64,000 bases of DNA from an uncultured Clostridia bacterium (GCA_946407735.1 CAMJPL010000011.1:1-64000); one strand, 5' to 3'; positions 37,730 through 48,019 are shown, numbered from the stretch's first letter. Notes: generated by a model from the sequence alone, not told the origin. Numbers and translations are program-made.

Positions 37730-38257
37730 ATGATGGAAGAAGACGAGATCTGGGACTGTTACGACATAGACAGGAATAAGACCGGCCGCGTCATGCGCCG
37801 CGGAGATCCGATAAGGGACGGCGATTACCACCTCGTCGTCCACGCCTGCGTCATCGACCCAATGGGCAGGATGCTCATACAGAAGCGGACGGAGGACAAG
37901 GCCGGATGGCCGGGGATGTGGGACGTCACGATGGGCGGCAGCGCCCTCGCCGGCGAGACCAGCCGCGACGCGGCGAAACGCGAGCTGTGGGAGGAGATCG
38001 GGCTCGACGTCGATCTCTGCGGCGTAAAGCCGAACCTTTCGGTGAATTACCGGCATAATTTCGACGATTTCTTCATCCTGCGCCGAAGCTGCGATATTTC
38101 ATCTCTCAGGCTGCAGGCGGAGGAGGTCTCGGACGTAAGGTGGGCCGGAAGGGACGAGATACACCGTATGATAGACGGCGGGAGCTTTATCCCGTATTTT
38201 CACAGCCTGATAGACACGATATTCGATCTCTGCGAAAACGAGAACGGCATAAACTGA
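37730..38257 (+). CDS. NUDIX hydrolase
   Basis: GGSALAGETSRDAAKRELWEEIGLDV Nudix box; EIWDCYDIDRNKTG N-terminus as in Idi-like Nudix. Confidence 0.93.
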   Translation: MMEEDEIWDCYDIDRNKTGRVMRRGDPIRDGDYHLVVHACVIDPMGRMLIQKRTEDKAGWPGMWDVTMGGSALAGETSRDAAKRELWEEIGLDVDLCGVKPNLSVNYRHNFDDFFILRRSCDISSLRLQAEEVSDVRWAGRDEIHRMIDGGSFIPYFHSLIDTIFDLCENENGIN

Positions 38258-38267
38258 GGAGGGCGAT

Positions 38268-39347
38268 ATGGAATACAGAAAAGACGGGGCGAAATATATC
38301 GCCTCGCTGATCGACGGCGCCGTGAAAGACGGCTCGATGCGCGCCGTCGTCGAGGGCTATCTAGAGATATCCGAGACGGTCATCATACCGTCGGGATTCA
38401 CGCTGATACTGCGCGGGGCTCATCTGCGTCTCGCCGACGGCGTCTTCTGCAACATCTTCCGAAACGCCGGGTGCGTAAGGGAGAGGCGGCTGATATCCGA
38501 GCCCGACCGCGACATCTCGATAATCGGGGAATACGGCGCCGTGCTCGACGGCGGAAACTACAACGGTCTTTCGGAGAAGACCTCCGAGAAGGACGGCATG
38601 CCGCACATAAGCATGAACAACACCTTGCTTTTCGTCAACGTCGAGGGCTTCGTCGTATCCGGGCTGAGGGTGATAAACCAGAGATGGTGGGGGCTGAACT
38701 TCATCTGCTGCCGAAAAGGGCTGATAAGGGATATAGACTTCTGCTCGGACGACACGATGGTGTCGGATGACGGGACGCTCGTTCACGGCCTCAGCCGCGC
38801 GAGATACGGAGACGTGCATGTGAAAAACTCCGACGGGATAGACCTTCGCGGCGGCTGCTCCGACATACTCATCGAGAATATAACCGGCTTCACTGAGGAC
38901 GATACCGTCGCGCTGACGGCGCTCCCGGGACGGCTTGAAAGCCTTTACGCCGTCGAAGGCTCCGACGGCGACATACACAATGTGATCATCCGCGGTGTAA
39001 GGTCCGAAGCCTACTGCGCCAACATCCGGCTGCTAAATCAGGGCGGGACGAAGCTTTACAACATCCTCATCGACGGCATGTCTGACGCGTCGCTCGGCAG
39101 CCCGCACATGGATATGGGCGGCAACGGCGTGAGGGTCGGCGACGCGCATCTGTACGGCAACCGCCACTCCACCTCCGACGAGACCTTCAACATCACGATA
39201 AGGAACGTATATTCCCGGGCCGAGAACGCCGTTTCCCTCGCCGGAGCGATAAAAAATCTCACGCTTGACAATATCTGCGGATTTGACACCAACATGAACG
39301 TGATAAAGAACGATGCCGAGCTGTCGGGAAAGGTGGTACTGCCATGA
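38268..39347 (+). CDS. Beta-helix (GH28-like) protein, no signal peptide
   Basis: Beta-helix repeats; VKNSDGIDLRGGCSDILIENITGFTEDDTVAL. Confidence 0.75.
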   Translation: MEYRKDGAKYIASLIDGAVKDGSMRAVVEGYLEISETVIIPSGFTLILRGAHLRLADGVFCNIFRNAGCVRERRLISEPDRDISIIGEYGAVLDGGNYNGLSEKTSEKDGMPHISMNNTLLFVNVEGFVVSGLRVINQRWWGLNFICCRKGLIRDIDFCSDDTMVSDDGTLVHGLSRARYGDVHVKNSDGIDLRGGCSDILIENITGFTEDDTVALTALPGRLESLYAVEGSDGDIHNVIIRGVRSEAYCANIRLLNQGGTKLYNILIDGMSDASLGSPHMDMGGNGVRVGDAHLYGNRHSTSDETFNITIRNVYSRAENAVSLAGAIKNLTLDNICGFDTNMNVIKNDAELSGKVVLP

Positions 39348-40759
39348 GCTATCCGTATAAAAACGCGGCAGATTACGGCTTTCTGCCGACAAATGACGCC
39401 GCTGGCAATTCCGCCGCGCTGCAGGATGCCGTTTCAGGCGGCGGCACGATCATAGTCGGTCTTCCCGGAACATACGAGATGAGCGGGACCGTCCTGCTCG
39501 ACAGCCATACGAGGCTCGAGTTCGGCGCCGGGGTGTTCATAAAGCGGGTGAAGCCGGAAAACGGCGAGTGCGGATACGCCTTCATCAACAGAGGCGCCTA
39601 CACGAGGACATACGACACCGACATATCGGTCATCGGACTTTATCTTATCTGCAACGGCAACGAGGCGATGGGCGACGCGTCGGGACTTCCGAAGCGGGAT
39701 GACGGCCGTGAGAACGAGCGCGACCACATCATGGGCGTCAGGGGGCATCTGTCATTCTTCTACTGCAACAACATCTATGTCGACAGATTCGTCTGCCCGG
39801 ACGTCATGAACATATCCTACGCCGTCGGCGTGTCGACGTTCGAGAATTTCGTCATCGAGAATTCCCGCATCGAGGGGATGAAGGACGGCGTGCATATAGG
39901 CCGCGGGTCGAAATTCACGATAAGGCACTGCCTGTTCAAAACCTTCGACGATCCGATAGCGCTCAACGCCTTCGACTACACCTCGTCAAACCCGCAGCTC
40001 GGCTGGATCGAGGACGGGGTGATCGAGGACTGCTACGATCTTGAGCAGGGCGATACGACCGGGTATTTCTGCCGGATCCTCGGCGGCTCGTGGAGAAAAT
40101 GGGAAAAGGGCATGATGATCCGCCACTCCGACGCCGTCTGCCATAACGGCAGGGTGTACAGGGTGCAGATGCAGGTGGACGGCAAAAAGTACACCTCAGT
40201 CACGCCTCCCGACTTCGAGCGGGGATTCAGGGTGCTCGACGGCATCAACTGGTACATGTGTCAGGACGACGGCGAGATATATAACTGCGGCTGCCGCAGG
40301 ATTCACTTCAAGGACATATTCCTGCAGAAGAAGCGGGACATCGCCTTCGCGATCAACTTCGAGGACAACGACTACGCTCATTCCTGCTATCCCGATTCCG
40401 TCGCTCCGATGCAGGAGGACATCATCTTCGAGAACATCTTCTTCGAGGCCGACATACCGCACTTGATCCGCGCGAACTCGCCGGTGAACAGCGTCAAGCT
40501 GATAAACTCGGTGCTCTGTGAAAGCGATATCCTGCTGAATACGCTCGACGAGGACATCGGCATAAAGTATGGTCATACCGACATCCTGATGTCGGGCACC
40601 ACATTCCGCGCCGAAGGTGATCACACAGTCGTCGCCTGCGACGGTGACAGGACGGCGTCGGTGAGGATCGTCGGCTCGGAGTCGGGCGGCGGCTTTGCGC
40701 CGAAATACAGAGGAAATGTTGAAATATTGTCGTCGGATATACCGATCGAGAGGGAATAG
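39344..40759 (+). CDS. Beta-helix (GH28-like) protein, no signal peptide
   Basis: KNAADYGFLPTNDAAGNSAALQDAVSGGGTIIVGLPGTYEMSGTVLLDSHTRLEFGAG; ATGA overlap with 38268 gene. Confidence 0.8.
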   Translation: MSYPYKNAADYGFLPTNDAAGNSAALQDAVSGGGTIIVGLPGTYEMSGTVLLDSHTRLEFGAGVFIKRVKPENGECGYAFINRGAYTRTYDTDISVIGLYLICNGNEAMGDASGLPKRDDGRENERDHIMGVRGHLSFFYCNNIYVDRFVCPDVMNISYAVGVSTFENFVIENSRIEGMKDGVHIGRGSKFTIRHCLFKTFDDPIALNAFDYTSSNPQLGWIEDGVIEDCYDLEQGDTTGYFCRILGGSWRKWEKGMMIRHSDAVCHNGRVYRVQMQVDGKKYTSVTPPDFERGFRVLDGINWYMCQDDGEIYNCGCRRIHFKDIFLQKKRDIAFAINFEDNDYAHSCYPDSVAPMQEDIIFENIFFEADIPHLIRANSPVNSVKLINSVLCESDILLNTLDEDIGIKYGHTDILMSGTTFRAEGDHTVVACDGDRTASVRIVGSESGGGFAPKYRGNVEILSSDIPIERE

Positions 40760-40761
40760 AA

Positions 40762-42663
40762 ATGAAGAAATGCACAGTTCCGTCACCGTGGACGCCGGTT
40801 GAGAGCCGGATAGGACGCAATGACGCCGTTATAAGCGTATGGGGACGCCGGTATGAATGGAAGGATTCGCTGTTCCCGATGTCGATATCGACAGCCGGAA
40901 GGGAGATCCTGTCGTCGCCCGCAACGCTTCACGCCGTCTTTGACGGCGAAGAAAAGCCTTTTGAAAAGACTTTCTTCACCGTCCACTGCGAGGACGATGA
41001 AAAGGCCGTCTTCACGGTAAGTCAGACGGCGGGGGATATCATCGTCAACGCCCGCTTCACAGTCGAGTTCGACGGCTTCATCGAGTGCGTGCTGTCGATA
41101 GTGCCGTTCTGGGGCGCGAAGCCGACGATAGACGGCCTTTATATCGACATCCCGCTGACAAAGGAATCATCGGAGCTGTACCATCTCTGGCCGGCGGGAG
41201 TCTCCGGCATCTGCGTCGACGGTCAGGTCATATCGAGCGGAGCCGTGCCGGACGGCGGCTTCTCGATACCGTTCCGCCCGTACGTCTGGTGCGGCTGGGA
41301 ATTCGGCGGTCTCGGCGTCGCGATGGAAAGCGAAGAAAACATCGACCTGAATGACAGGAGCGGCATGATCTCGCTCAGAGACAGCGGCGGCGGACGTCTT
41401 CTCCGCTACACGCTGCTCGACCGTACGCCTATCGCCTGGGAAGGCCGCGCCGACAGCTGGGGAGACGCGCTCGAGCCGATAGATTACGTGATAGGCCTGC
41501 ATCCGACGCCGGTAAAGCCGATGTATAAGGACCGTCTCGGAGCGCATATCCTTCACACCGACTGGACGGACAAGACCGACTATCTTTCTGCCGATGAAAA
41601 CGGCGAGAATCTGTGCGTCCGCCTGCAGAAGCAGGGCGTGAACTGGATCATCTTCCATGAGGGATGGAGCTCGGTGCAGAACTACGGTCAGGCTGTTGAC
41701 GAGGAAAAATTCAGCCGGACCGTTTACGAGCTGCATAAGTGCGGGATAAAGGTCATGGCGTATTTCGGCTATGAATACGCCACCACCGCTCCCGGCTGGC
41801 ATGAGAACAAATACGATTACCTCATCCGCAATCCCTACGGCCATCCGACAGGCGGATGGCAGCGGCTGAACCAGTGTCAGCGCGACTATATGGTCTGCTA
41901 CGCCGGAGGCTACGCGTCTGAGATGCGGGATCGGGTAAGGTACGCCATGACGCACTACCATCTCGACGGCATATACACCGACGGCACATATGTGCCGTGG
42001 GAGTGCGCGAATCCGTCGCACGGCTGCGGATATGTTTCTCCCGACGGCGTAAGACATTCGACATACCCGATCCTCGCGGTGAGACGGCATGTGAAGGAGC
42101 TTTATAAGCTGGTCCACGGCCTCGGAGGGTACATCGACACGCATCAGTCCTCCTGCCTGATGGCTCCGACCCTCTCCTTCGCCGACAGCTTCTTCAACGG
42201 CGAGAGCATACAGGAAAAGCTGAAGCAGGACTTCCTCGGCTTCATGAACCTCCCGGCTTACCGCACCGAGTATATGGGTAAGAATCTCGGCGTCTTCCCG
42301 CAGCTGCTGGCCTATGTCGACGAGCGGATGCCGATAGAGAAGGCGGCCTCGCTGTCGATGATTCACGACGTGATGCCGCGTCCGTGGGGAGAGGGACTGG
42401 CGGCGAAGCTGTCGCCGTACTGGAAGGAGCTCGCCGGGTTCGGCGTATCGGACGCCGTATGGCATCCATACTGGCTTGACGGCCCGGTGAAATGCCTGAC
42501 GGAGAACGCCTATTGCTCGTCATACGAGAAGGACGGAAAGCTGCTCTGCGTGATATCGGCGTTCGACGTCGGCATAAGCGATGTGACGCTCGATATCGGC
42601 GGCGTTAAGCATGCCGTGCCCGTCACTCCGTTCGTGCCGAAGCTCGCTGAGTTCGATATATAA
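40762..42663 (+). CDS. Putative TIM-barrel glycoside hydrolase-like protein (DUF6067/GH123-like, family uncertain)
   Basis: WPAGVSGI...FHEGWSSVQNYG...GIKVMAYFGYEYATTAP...YHLDGIYTDGTYVPWECANPSHGCGY. Confidence 0.6.
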   Translation: MKKCTVPSPWTPVESRIGRNDAVISVWGRRYEWKDSLFPMSISTAGREILSSPATLHAVFDGEEKPFEKTFFTVHCEDDEKAVFTVSQTAGDIIVNARFTVEFDGFIECVLSIVPFWGAKPTIDGLYIDIPLTKESSELYHLWPAGVSGICVDGQVISSGAVPDGGFSIPFRPYVWCGWEFGGLGVAMESEENIDLNDRSGMISLRDSGGGRLLRYTLLDRTPIAWEGRADSWGDALEPIDYVIGLHPTPVKPMYKDRLGAHILHTDWTDKTDYLSADENGENLCVRLQKQGVNWIIFHEGWSSVQNYGQAVDEEKFSRTVYELHKCGIKVMAYFGYEYATTAPGWHENKYDYLIRNPYGHPTGGWQRLNQCQRDYMVCYAGGYASEMRDRVRYAMTHYHLDGIYTDGTYVPWECANPSHGCGYVSPDGVRHSTYPILAVRRHVKELYKLVHGLGGYIDTHQSSCLMAPTLSFADSFFNGESIQEKLKQDFLGFMNLPAYRTEYMGKNLGVFPQLLAYVDERMPIEKAASLSMIHDVMPRPWGEGLAAKLSPYWKELAGFGVSDAVWHPYWLDGPVKCLTENAYCSSYEKDGKLLCVISAFDVGISDVTLDIGGVKHAVPVTPFVPKLAEFDI

Positions 42664-42686
42664 AAGCTCTGCGGAATATGAAAAAG

Positions 42687-42727
42687 CTTCCCGCCTGAGG
42701 ATAATGCCTCAGGCGGGAAGTATATTT
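42687..42727 (+). terminator. Strong terminator after the 40762 gene
   Basis: cttcccgcctgagg-ataatg-cctcaggcgggaag then tatatttt. Confidence 0.88.
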
Positions 42728-42770
42728 TATACACAATTCATATTAAAACAACAATTGTTTTTGACTTGTA

Positions 42771-42842
42771 GCAAAGCTTTTGGGAAAGGTGGGGGTCTGG
42801 GGGCGGGAAGACCTTTTCTCGAAAAGGTCTTCCCGCCCCCAG
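42771..42842. repeat. Interspersed palindromic repeat, copy 1
   Basis: 22-bp perfect arms ctgggggcgggaagaccttttc/gaaaaggtcttcccgcccccag preceded by gcaaagcttttgggaaaggtgggggt. Confidence 0.85.
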
Positions 42843-42870
42843 ATAAACTATTATTATATTCGAAATCAGA

Positions 42871-43851
42871 TCACGCGCGGGTCCAGACGGCCGGGCTCGT
42901 CTTTTTCTTCGCCGCGTCGATGATGTCGGCGACGACGGCGGAGGCTGTCGGCAGGGCTCCGGCGCCTTTGGCATAGAACATCATATCCCCGACGTCCTTT
43001 ACCCTGAGCCTGACGGCATTGTAGACGCCGTTGACGGAGGCGAGGGGATCGTCAAGGCTTATCTCCTTCGGGGAAACGCCGAGCGATATGCTCCCGTCTT
43101 CGCTTCTCGCGGCGCGGGCGATGAGCTTGACAGTGCAGCCCTCCCCCTTCGCCTTCGATATCGTCTCGCGCGTCACGCCTTCGATGCCTGTAATCTTCAC
43201 ATCGTCCGAGTCGATGAGGGTGCCGAAGGCGGCCGCGGCGAGGATGCAGATCTTGCGGCAGGCATCGCCGCCGCTGATATCGGCGTCGGGCTTCGCCTCG
43301 GCGTAGCCGAGGGACTGCGCCTCTTTAAGCGCTTCCTCCATCGTAAGGCCCGCCTCGTCCATGCGGGCGAGGATGTAGTTGGTCGTGCCGTTGAGTATGC
43401 CCTCTATCTCCTCGATCTCGCATCCTGCGAGCGAGTCGTTTATCGCGCGGATGATCGGCACCGCTCCGCCGACGGACGCTTCATAGAGGTAGCTTACCCC
43501 GTGCTCGGAGGCCGCCTTCTGGAGCTCGTCGCCCTTCGCGGCCACGACGACCTTGTTCGATGTGACGACGCTTTTGCCCGCCTCGATGGCGGCGAGGGAA
43601 AAGTCGTATGCGGGGTGCAGACCGCCTATCATTTCGGCGACGATGCTGACTTCGGGATCGCCGAGGATGACGCCGAAATCGCTGACGAATCTGTCCTTCA
43701 GCGGATGCGAGGAGAAGTCACGGAGATCGCAGATATATTTTATGTTTATCTCGTCTCCGGCGGCCTTGGCTATCCTGTCTCTGCGCTTTTCGAGCGTCTC
43801 GGCGACGCCGCTTCCGATGACGCCGAATCCGAGTATGGCAATATTTATCAT
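42871..43851 (-). CDS. hom: Homoserine dehydrogenase, short form without an evident ACT domain
   Basis: INIAILGFGVIGSGVAETL, VVTSNKVVVAAKG, YEASVGGAVPIIRAI, GILNGTTNYILARM, GYAEAKPDADISG. Confidence 0.93.
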   Translation of the reverse strand: MINIAILGFGVIGSGVAETLEKRRDRIAKAAGDEINIKYICDLRDFSSHPLKDRFVSDFGVILGDPEVSIVAEMIGGLHPAYDFSLAAIEAGKSVVTSNKVVVAAKGDELQKAASEHGVSYLYEASVGGAVPIIRAINDSLAGCEIEEIEGILNGTTNYILARMDEAGLTMEEALKEAQSLGYAEAKPDADISGGDACRKICILAAAAFGTLIDSDDVKITGIEGVTRETISKAKGEGCTVKLIARAARSEDGSISLGVSPKEISLDDPLASVNGVYNAVRLRVKDVGDMMFYAKGAGALPTASAVVADIIDAAKKKTSPAVWTRA

Positions 43852-43876
43852 ATAATCTCCCCAGCGGATGCTGCGG

Positions 43877-45568
43877 TCATTTTTTCGGGAAGCTGTCCTT
43901 CAGCGTGACGACACGGTTGAAGGTGCCGGGATTCTTCGTGTCCTTCGCGAAGTACCCGACGCGCACGAACTGGAACTTTTCGCCCGGCTCAGCGTCTGAC
44001 AGCGACGGCTCGATCTTTATCTTTTCGGCTTTCACCGCCGATTCGGGATTCAGATAGTCGATATAGTCCTTGTCCTCGGGCAGATCGTTCATGTCGTCCT
44101 TTGTGAACAGCCTGTCGTAGAGGATCGCGTCAGCCTCGGCGGCGTAATCGGCGGAGAGCCAGTGGATCGTCCCCTTTATCTTGCGGTCGGTCGGATTCCC
44201 GGTCCCCGTCCCGATATCGGCGGTGACGTGGATCTCCTTCACGGAGCCGTCGTCGTTTTTCACGATTTCTCCGCATCTGATGATATACGAGCCCATCAGC
44301 CTGACCTCTCCGTCCGGTTTTAAGCGGAAATACTTCGGCGGCGGGACCTCGGCGAAATCGTCGGCGTCGATCCAGAGCTCGCGCGTGAACGGGACCTTGC
44401 GCGTTCCGGCGTCGGGATCATTCGGGTTGTTCGCCACGTCGAAATACTCGGTTTTGCCCTCGGGATAGTTGTCGACGATAACCTTGATCGGATTTATCAC
44501 GGCGATGCGGCGCCGGGCCTTCTGATTGAGGTCTTCTCTCACGCAGTGCTCGAGCAGACCGATATCGACCATGCTGTTCGCCTTCGAGACGCCGATGCGG
44601 GAGATGAAGTCGAGCACCGATTCAGGCGTGTAGCCGCGGCGGCGCAGACCGCAGAGTGTCGGCATGCGGGGATCGTCCCAGCCGTCGACGATGCCGTTCT
44701 CGACGAGATAGCGCAGCTTGCGCTTGGAAAGGACGGTGTTGGTGATGTTGAGGCGCGCGAATTCGATCTGGCGGGGTCTCGTCTCCGAGTTTATATACGG
44801 CATGACCCTGTCGATGACCCAGTTGTAGAGCGGGCGGTGCTCCTCGTATTCGAGAGAGCAGAGGGAGTATGTGATCCCCTCGAGCGCGTCCTGTATCGGG
44901 TGCGCGAGATCGTACATCGGGAAGACGCACCATTTGGTGCCCTGTCTGTGATGCTCGATATACCTGATGCGGTAGAGCACCGGGTCGCGCATGTTGAAGT
45001 TGCCGGAGGCAAGGTCTATCTTCGCACGGAGAGTGTATTTCCCCTCCGGGAACTCACCCGCTCTCATGCGATGGAAGAGATCGAGGCTTTCTTCGATCGG
45101 GCGGTCGCGGTAGGGAGAGACGGCGGGATGAGTGAGGTCGCCGCGGTACTCGCGGAACTGATCGGGAGTCAGCTCGCAGACGTAGGCGTCGCCGTTCTCG
45201 ATCATGTGCTCGGCGAGCTCGTAGGTCTTCTCAAAGTAATCTGAGCCGTAATAGAAGCGGTCCTCCCAGTCGAAGCCCAGCCAGTGTATGTCTTCCTTGA
45301 TGGCGTCGACGAATTCGACGTCTTCCTTCGCCGGGTTGGTGTCGTCCATGCGGAGGTTGCAGATGCCGCCGTATCTGCGGGCGGTACCGAAGTCGATGAC
45401 GAGCGCCTTCGTGTGCCCTATATGCAGATATCCGTTGGGCTCGGGAGGAAATCGGGTGTGGACCGTTTTGTTTACGCCTCTCTCGAGCTCGTCCTTGATT
45501 ATCTCGTCTATAAAGTTGCCGGCGGAGGCTTCGCTTTCGGCCGCCGCTGCTTTTATCTCGTCTGCCAT
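43877..45568 (-). CDS. glnS: Glutamine--tRNA ligase
   Basis: TRFPPEPNGYLHIGHTKAL, NLRMDDTNPAKEDVEFVDAI, VLSKRKLR, C-terminal anticodon-binding beta barrels. Confidence 0.96.
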   Translation of the reverse strand: MADEIKAAAAESEASAGNFIDEIIKDELERGVNKTVHTRFPPEPNGYLHIGHTKALVIDFGTARRYGGICNLRMDDTNPAKEDVEFVDAIKEDIHWLGFDWEDRFYYGSDYFEKTYELAEHMIENGDAYVCELTPDQFREYRGDLTHPAVSPYRDRPIEESLDLFHRMRAGEFPEGKYTLRAKIDLASGNFNMRDPVLYRIRYIEHHRQGTKWCVFPMYDLAHPIQDALEGITYSLCSLEYEEHRPLYNWVIDRVMPYINSETRPRQIEFARLNITNTVLSKRKLRYLVENGIVDGWDDPRMPTLCGLRRRGYTPESVLDFISRIGVSKANSMVDIGLLEHCVREDLNQKARRRIAVINPIKVIVDNYPEGKTEYFDVANNPNDPDAGTRKVPFTRELWIDADDFAEVPPPKYFRLKPDGEVRLMGSYIIRCGEIVKNDDGSVKEIHVTADIGTGTGNPTDRKIKGTIHWLSADYAAEADAILYDRLFTKDDMNDLPEDKDYIDYLNPESAVKAEKIKIEPSLSDAEPGEKFQFVRVGYFAKDTKNPGTFNRVVTLKDSFPKK

Positions 45569-45572
45569 TGTC

Positions 45573-47225
45573 TCATTCTCCGAGTTCTTTTATCGCGGCG
45601 GCGACGCGCTCCCTTGAGCGCTCCTCGCCGATTATATGTATTATCTCGTACATATCGGGGGAATTCTGCCTTCCTGTTATCGCGAGGCGCAGGAACATCG
45701 ACACGTCGGCGACGCTGCCCTTGTAGGCGCCGGGATCGGCCTTGTACGCCTTCATGTCGGAGGCAAAGCCTATCGAGTCTGCGACGGCCTTGACCTTGTC
45801 GAACCACGCCTTCGAGTCGTCGGCGTAGTCGAAGGAATCGAGGTAACCAACGAGCGCCGCCCTTATGTCGGACGCGGCGAATTTCTCCGGCCACGGATCG
45901 GTCTTTCTGAACATGCCGTCATAGAACAGCGAGACGTAATCCTTCACCTCGCTCCACATGGCGATGTCCTTGCGCGGCTTTTTGCCGCCCCTGCCGATGG
46001 CGAATATCCTGGTGGCGTAATCCTTGTCCGCCGATATCGCGCCGGCGAGCTCGGGATCGTAATCCTTCGCCCATTCGAGCGTCTCGGCGCATACGTCCCC
46101 GGCCGTCATGCGGGATATCACCGTCTTCGAGACGTCGGTCAGCTTGTCCATGTCGAACAGACAGCCTGACGGGGACATCTTCTTGACGCTGAACGGGAAG
46201 TCGGTGTACGGAAGGTCGGGATTCGCGGTACGCCACTCCTCGTAGTTGGAGTTGAGCAGCGTCATGACGTATTCCTCGACGGATGCCGCCGGGAAGCCCT
46301 TCTCGCGGAAGTATGACACGCCGGATTCGTTGTCGCGCTTGGAGAGCTTTTTCTTGTTGCCGTTCTCGTCGAGCTTCATCAGCTGAGAGATGTGCAGATA
46401 CTTCGGCAGCCTGAAGCCGAGAGCCTTGAACAGCTGCATGTGGAAGGGAAGCGACGGCAGCCATTCCTCGCCACGTACGACGTGGGTGGTGCCCATCAGG
46501 TGATCGTCGACGGCGTGCGCCATGTGATAGGTCGGGATCCCGTCGCTCTTGAGCAGGACGTGGTCCATGTAGTTCTCGGACACGGTGACCTCGCCCTTGA
46601 CAAGGTCGCTGAACTTTATCTTGTGCTCGGGATCGCCTTCCGAGCGGAAGCGGAGCACGAACGGAGTGCCTTTGTCGAGCTCGGCCTTTATGCTTTCGAA
46701 ATCGGCGTCACGCCATTTCGCCCATTTACCGTAATATCCGGGATCGGCGCCTTCAGCCTCCTGTGCCTGACGCATCGCGTCGAGCTCCTCGGCGGTGCAG
46801 AAGCAGGGATAGGCCTTTCCGGCGCGTATCAGCTCCTTCGCGTAGGTCTGATATATCTCGACTCGCTGGCTCTGAGTGTAAGGGCCGTAGTTTCCCTTGT
46901 CGCCGCTCTCGGTGACGCCCTCGTCGAAGTCGATGTGGAAGTATTTGTATGTCTTTATAAGGTTTTCCACCGCTCCTTCGACATAGCGCTTGGAGTCGGT
47001 GTCCTCGATGCGGAGGATATAGACTCCGCCGCTCTGGTGCGCGAGGCGCTCGGACACCCTTGTCGGGAGCAGTGAGCCGAAGTGCACCATTCCCGTCGGC
47101 GACGGCGCGAAGCGGGTGACCTTGGCGTCGGCCGGAAGATCGCGCGGAGGATAGCGCTTTTCCATATCCTCCGGCAGCGTGTGTATGTCGGGGTAGAGAA
47201 GATCGGCTAAAAGATTGAGATCCAT
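45573..47225 (-). CDS. gltX: Glutamate--tRNA ligase
   Basis: TRFAPSPTGMVHFGSLLPTRV, RIEDTDSKRYVEGA, KKLSKRDNE. Confidence 0.95.
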   Translation of the reverse strand: MDLNLLADLLYPDIHTLPEDMEKRYPPRDLPADAKVTRFAPSPTGMVHFGSLLPTRVSERLAHQSGGVYILRIEDTDSKRYVEGAVENLIKTYKYFHIDFDEGVTESGDKGNYGPYTQSQRVEIYQTYAKELIRAGKAYPCFCTAEELDAMRQAQEAEGADPGYYGKWAKWRDADFESIKAELDKGTPFVLRFRSEGDPEHKIKFSDLVKGEVTVSENYMDHVLLKSDGIPTYHMAHAVDDHLMGTTHVVRGEEWLPSLPFHMQLFKALGFRLPKYLHISQLMKLDENGNKKKLSKRDNESGVSYFREKGFPAASVEEYVMTLLNSNYEEWRTANPDLPYTDFPFSVKKMSPSGCLFDMDKLTDVSKTVISRMTAGDVCAETLEWAKDYDPELAGAISADKDYATRIFAIGRGGKKPRKDIAMWSEVKDYVSLFYDGMFRKTDPWPEKFAASDIRAALVGYLDSFDYADDSKAWFDKVKAVADSIGFASDMKAYKADPGAYKGSVADVSMFLRLAITGRQNSPDMYEIIHIIGEERSRERVAAAIKELGE

Positions 47226-47248
47226 TGTCGTTGATTCTCCGATGTTAT

Positions 47249-47878
47249 TTATGTAAGATAGAGATTTGTTTCCTTTTCGCGGGCGAGCGTGGTGGACGAG
47301 CCGTGGCCGGGGTACAGCTTCGGGTCTCCCGGCAGAGCTTTTATTTTATCGAGCGACGCCATGAGCTCGCCGTAGTCGCCGCCGTAAAGATCGTAGCGCC
47401 CGATGCCGCCTCTGAATATCGTGTCTCCGCAGAAGACCGCCGAGCCGTCGTCCGATATCAGGCATACCGAGCCGGGCGTGTGTCCCGGAGTGTGCATGAC
47501 GCTGAGGGTGACTTCCCCAAATGTTATTCTGTCTCCGCCGGAAAAGACGGCGTCTGCCGGTCTTTCGGGAATATCCCTGCCGCCGAAATCGAGCATGCAG
47601 CTCGCCTTTACGTCGGCAAGCATGAAGGCGTCGCTCTCGTGGATCATGACCTTCGCCGACGGGTACGCCTGTCTCAGCTCCTCAAGGCCAAGGATGTGGT
47701 CGAAATGACCGTGAGTGAGAAGGATATACGACGGCGACAGTCCCTTTTTCTCGAGTCTGTCCTTTATCCCCGGACCGCCCGGGTCGATCACGGCGCACGA
47801 CGGGGAGGGCTCGGATCCGTCAGTCACGATGTAGCAGTTCGTCTTCATCGGTCCGACGGGAAATGTGTAGATTTTCAT
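47249..47878 (-). CDS. MBL-fold metallohydrolase (glyoxalase II-like)
   Basis: LTHGHFDHILG, HTPGHTPGSVCL, FCGDTIFRGGIGRYDLYGGD, YPGHGSSTT. Confidence 0.93.
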   Translation of the reverse strand: MKIYTFPVGPMKTNCYIVTDGSEPSPSCAVIDPGGPGIKDRLEKKGLSPSYILLTHGHFDHILGLEELRQAYPSAKVMIHESDAFMLADVKASCMLDFGGRDIPERPADAVFSGGDRITFGEVTLSVMHTPGHTPGSVCLISDDGSAVFCGDTIFRGGIGRYDLYGGDYGELMASLDKIKALPGDPKLYPGHGSSTTLAREKETNLYLT

Positions 47879-48019
47879 TTGCTTCTGATGACCAAAATCA
47901 AGATATATAATTATACCACATTTCGCGCCGCAAGTCTACATATGAACGTAAATTTTATAAAAGATGGGAGTTTTTGCGCCTATATCGGGCTCTGAAAATG
48001 TAAATTTCCTTGAAAAGAC

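Noticed and set aside
42771-42842. Copy 1 palindrome as a simple terminator for hom
   Set aside because: It may terminate, but a stronger separate terminator lies at 42687-42727 and the conserved leader shared with 62030-62104 points to a repeat family.
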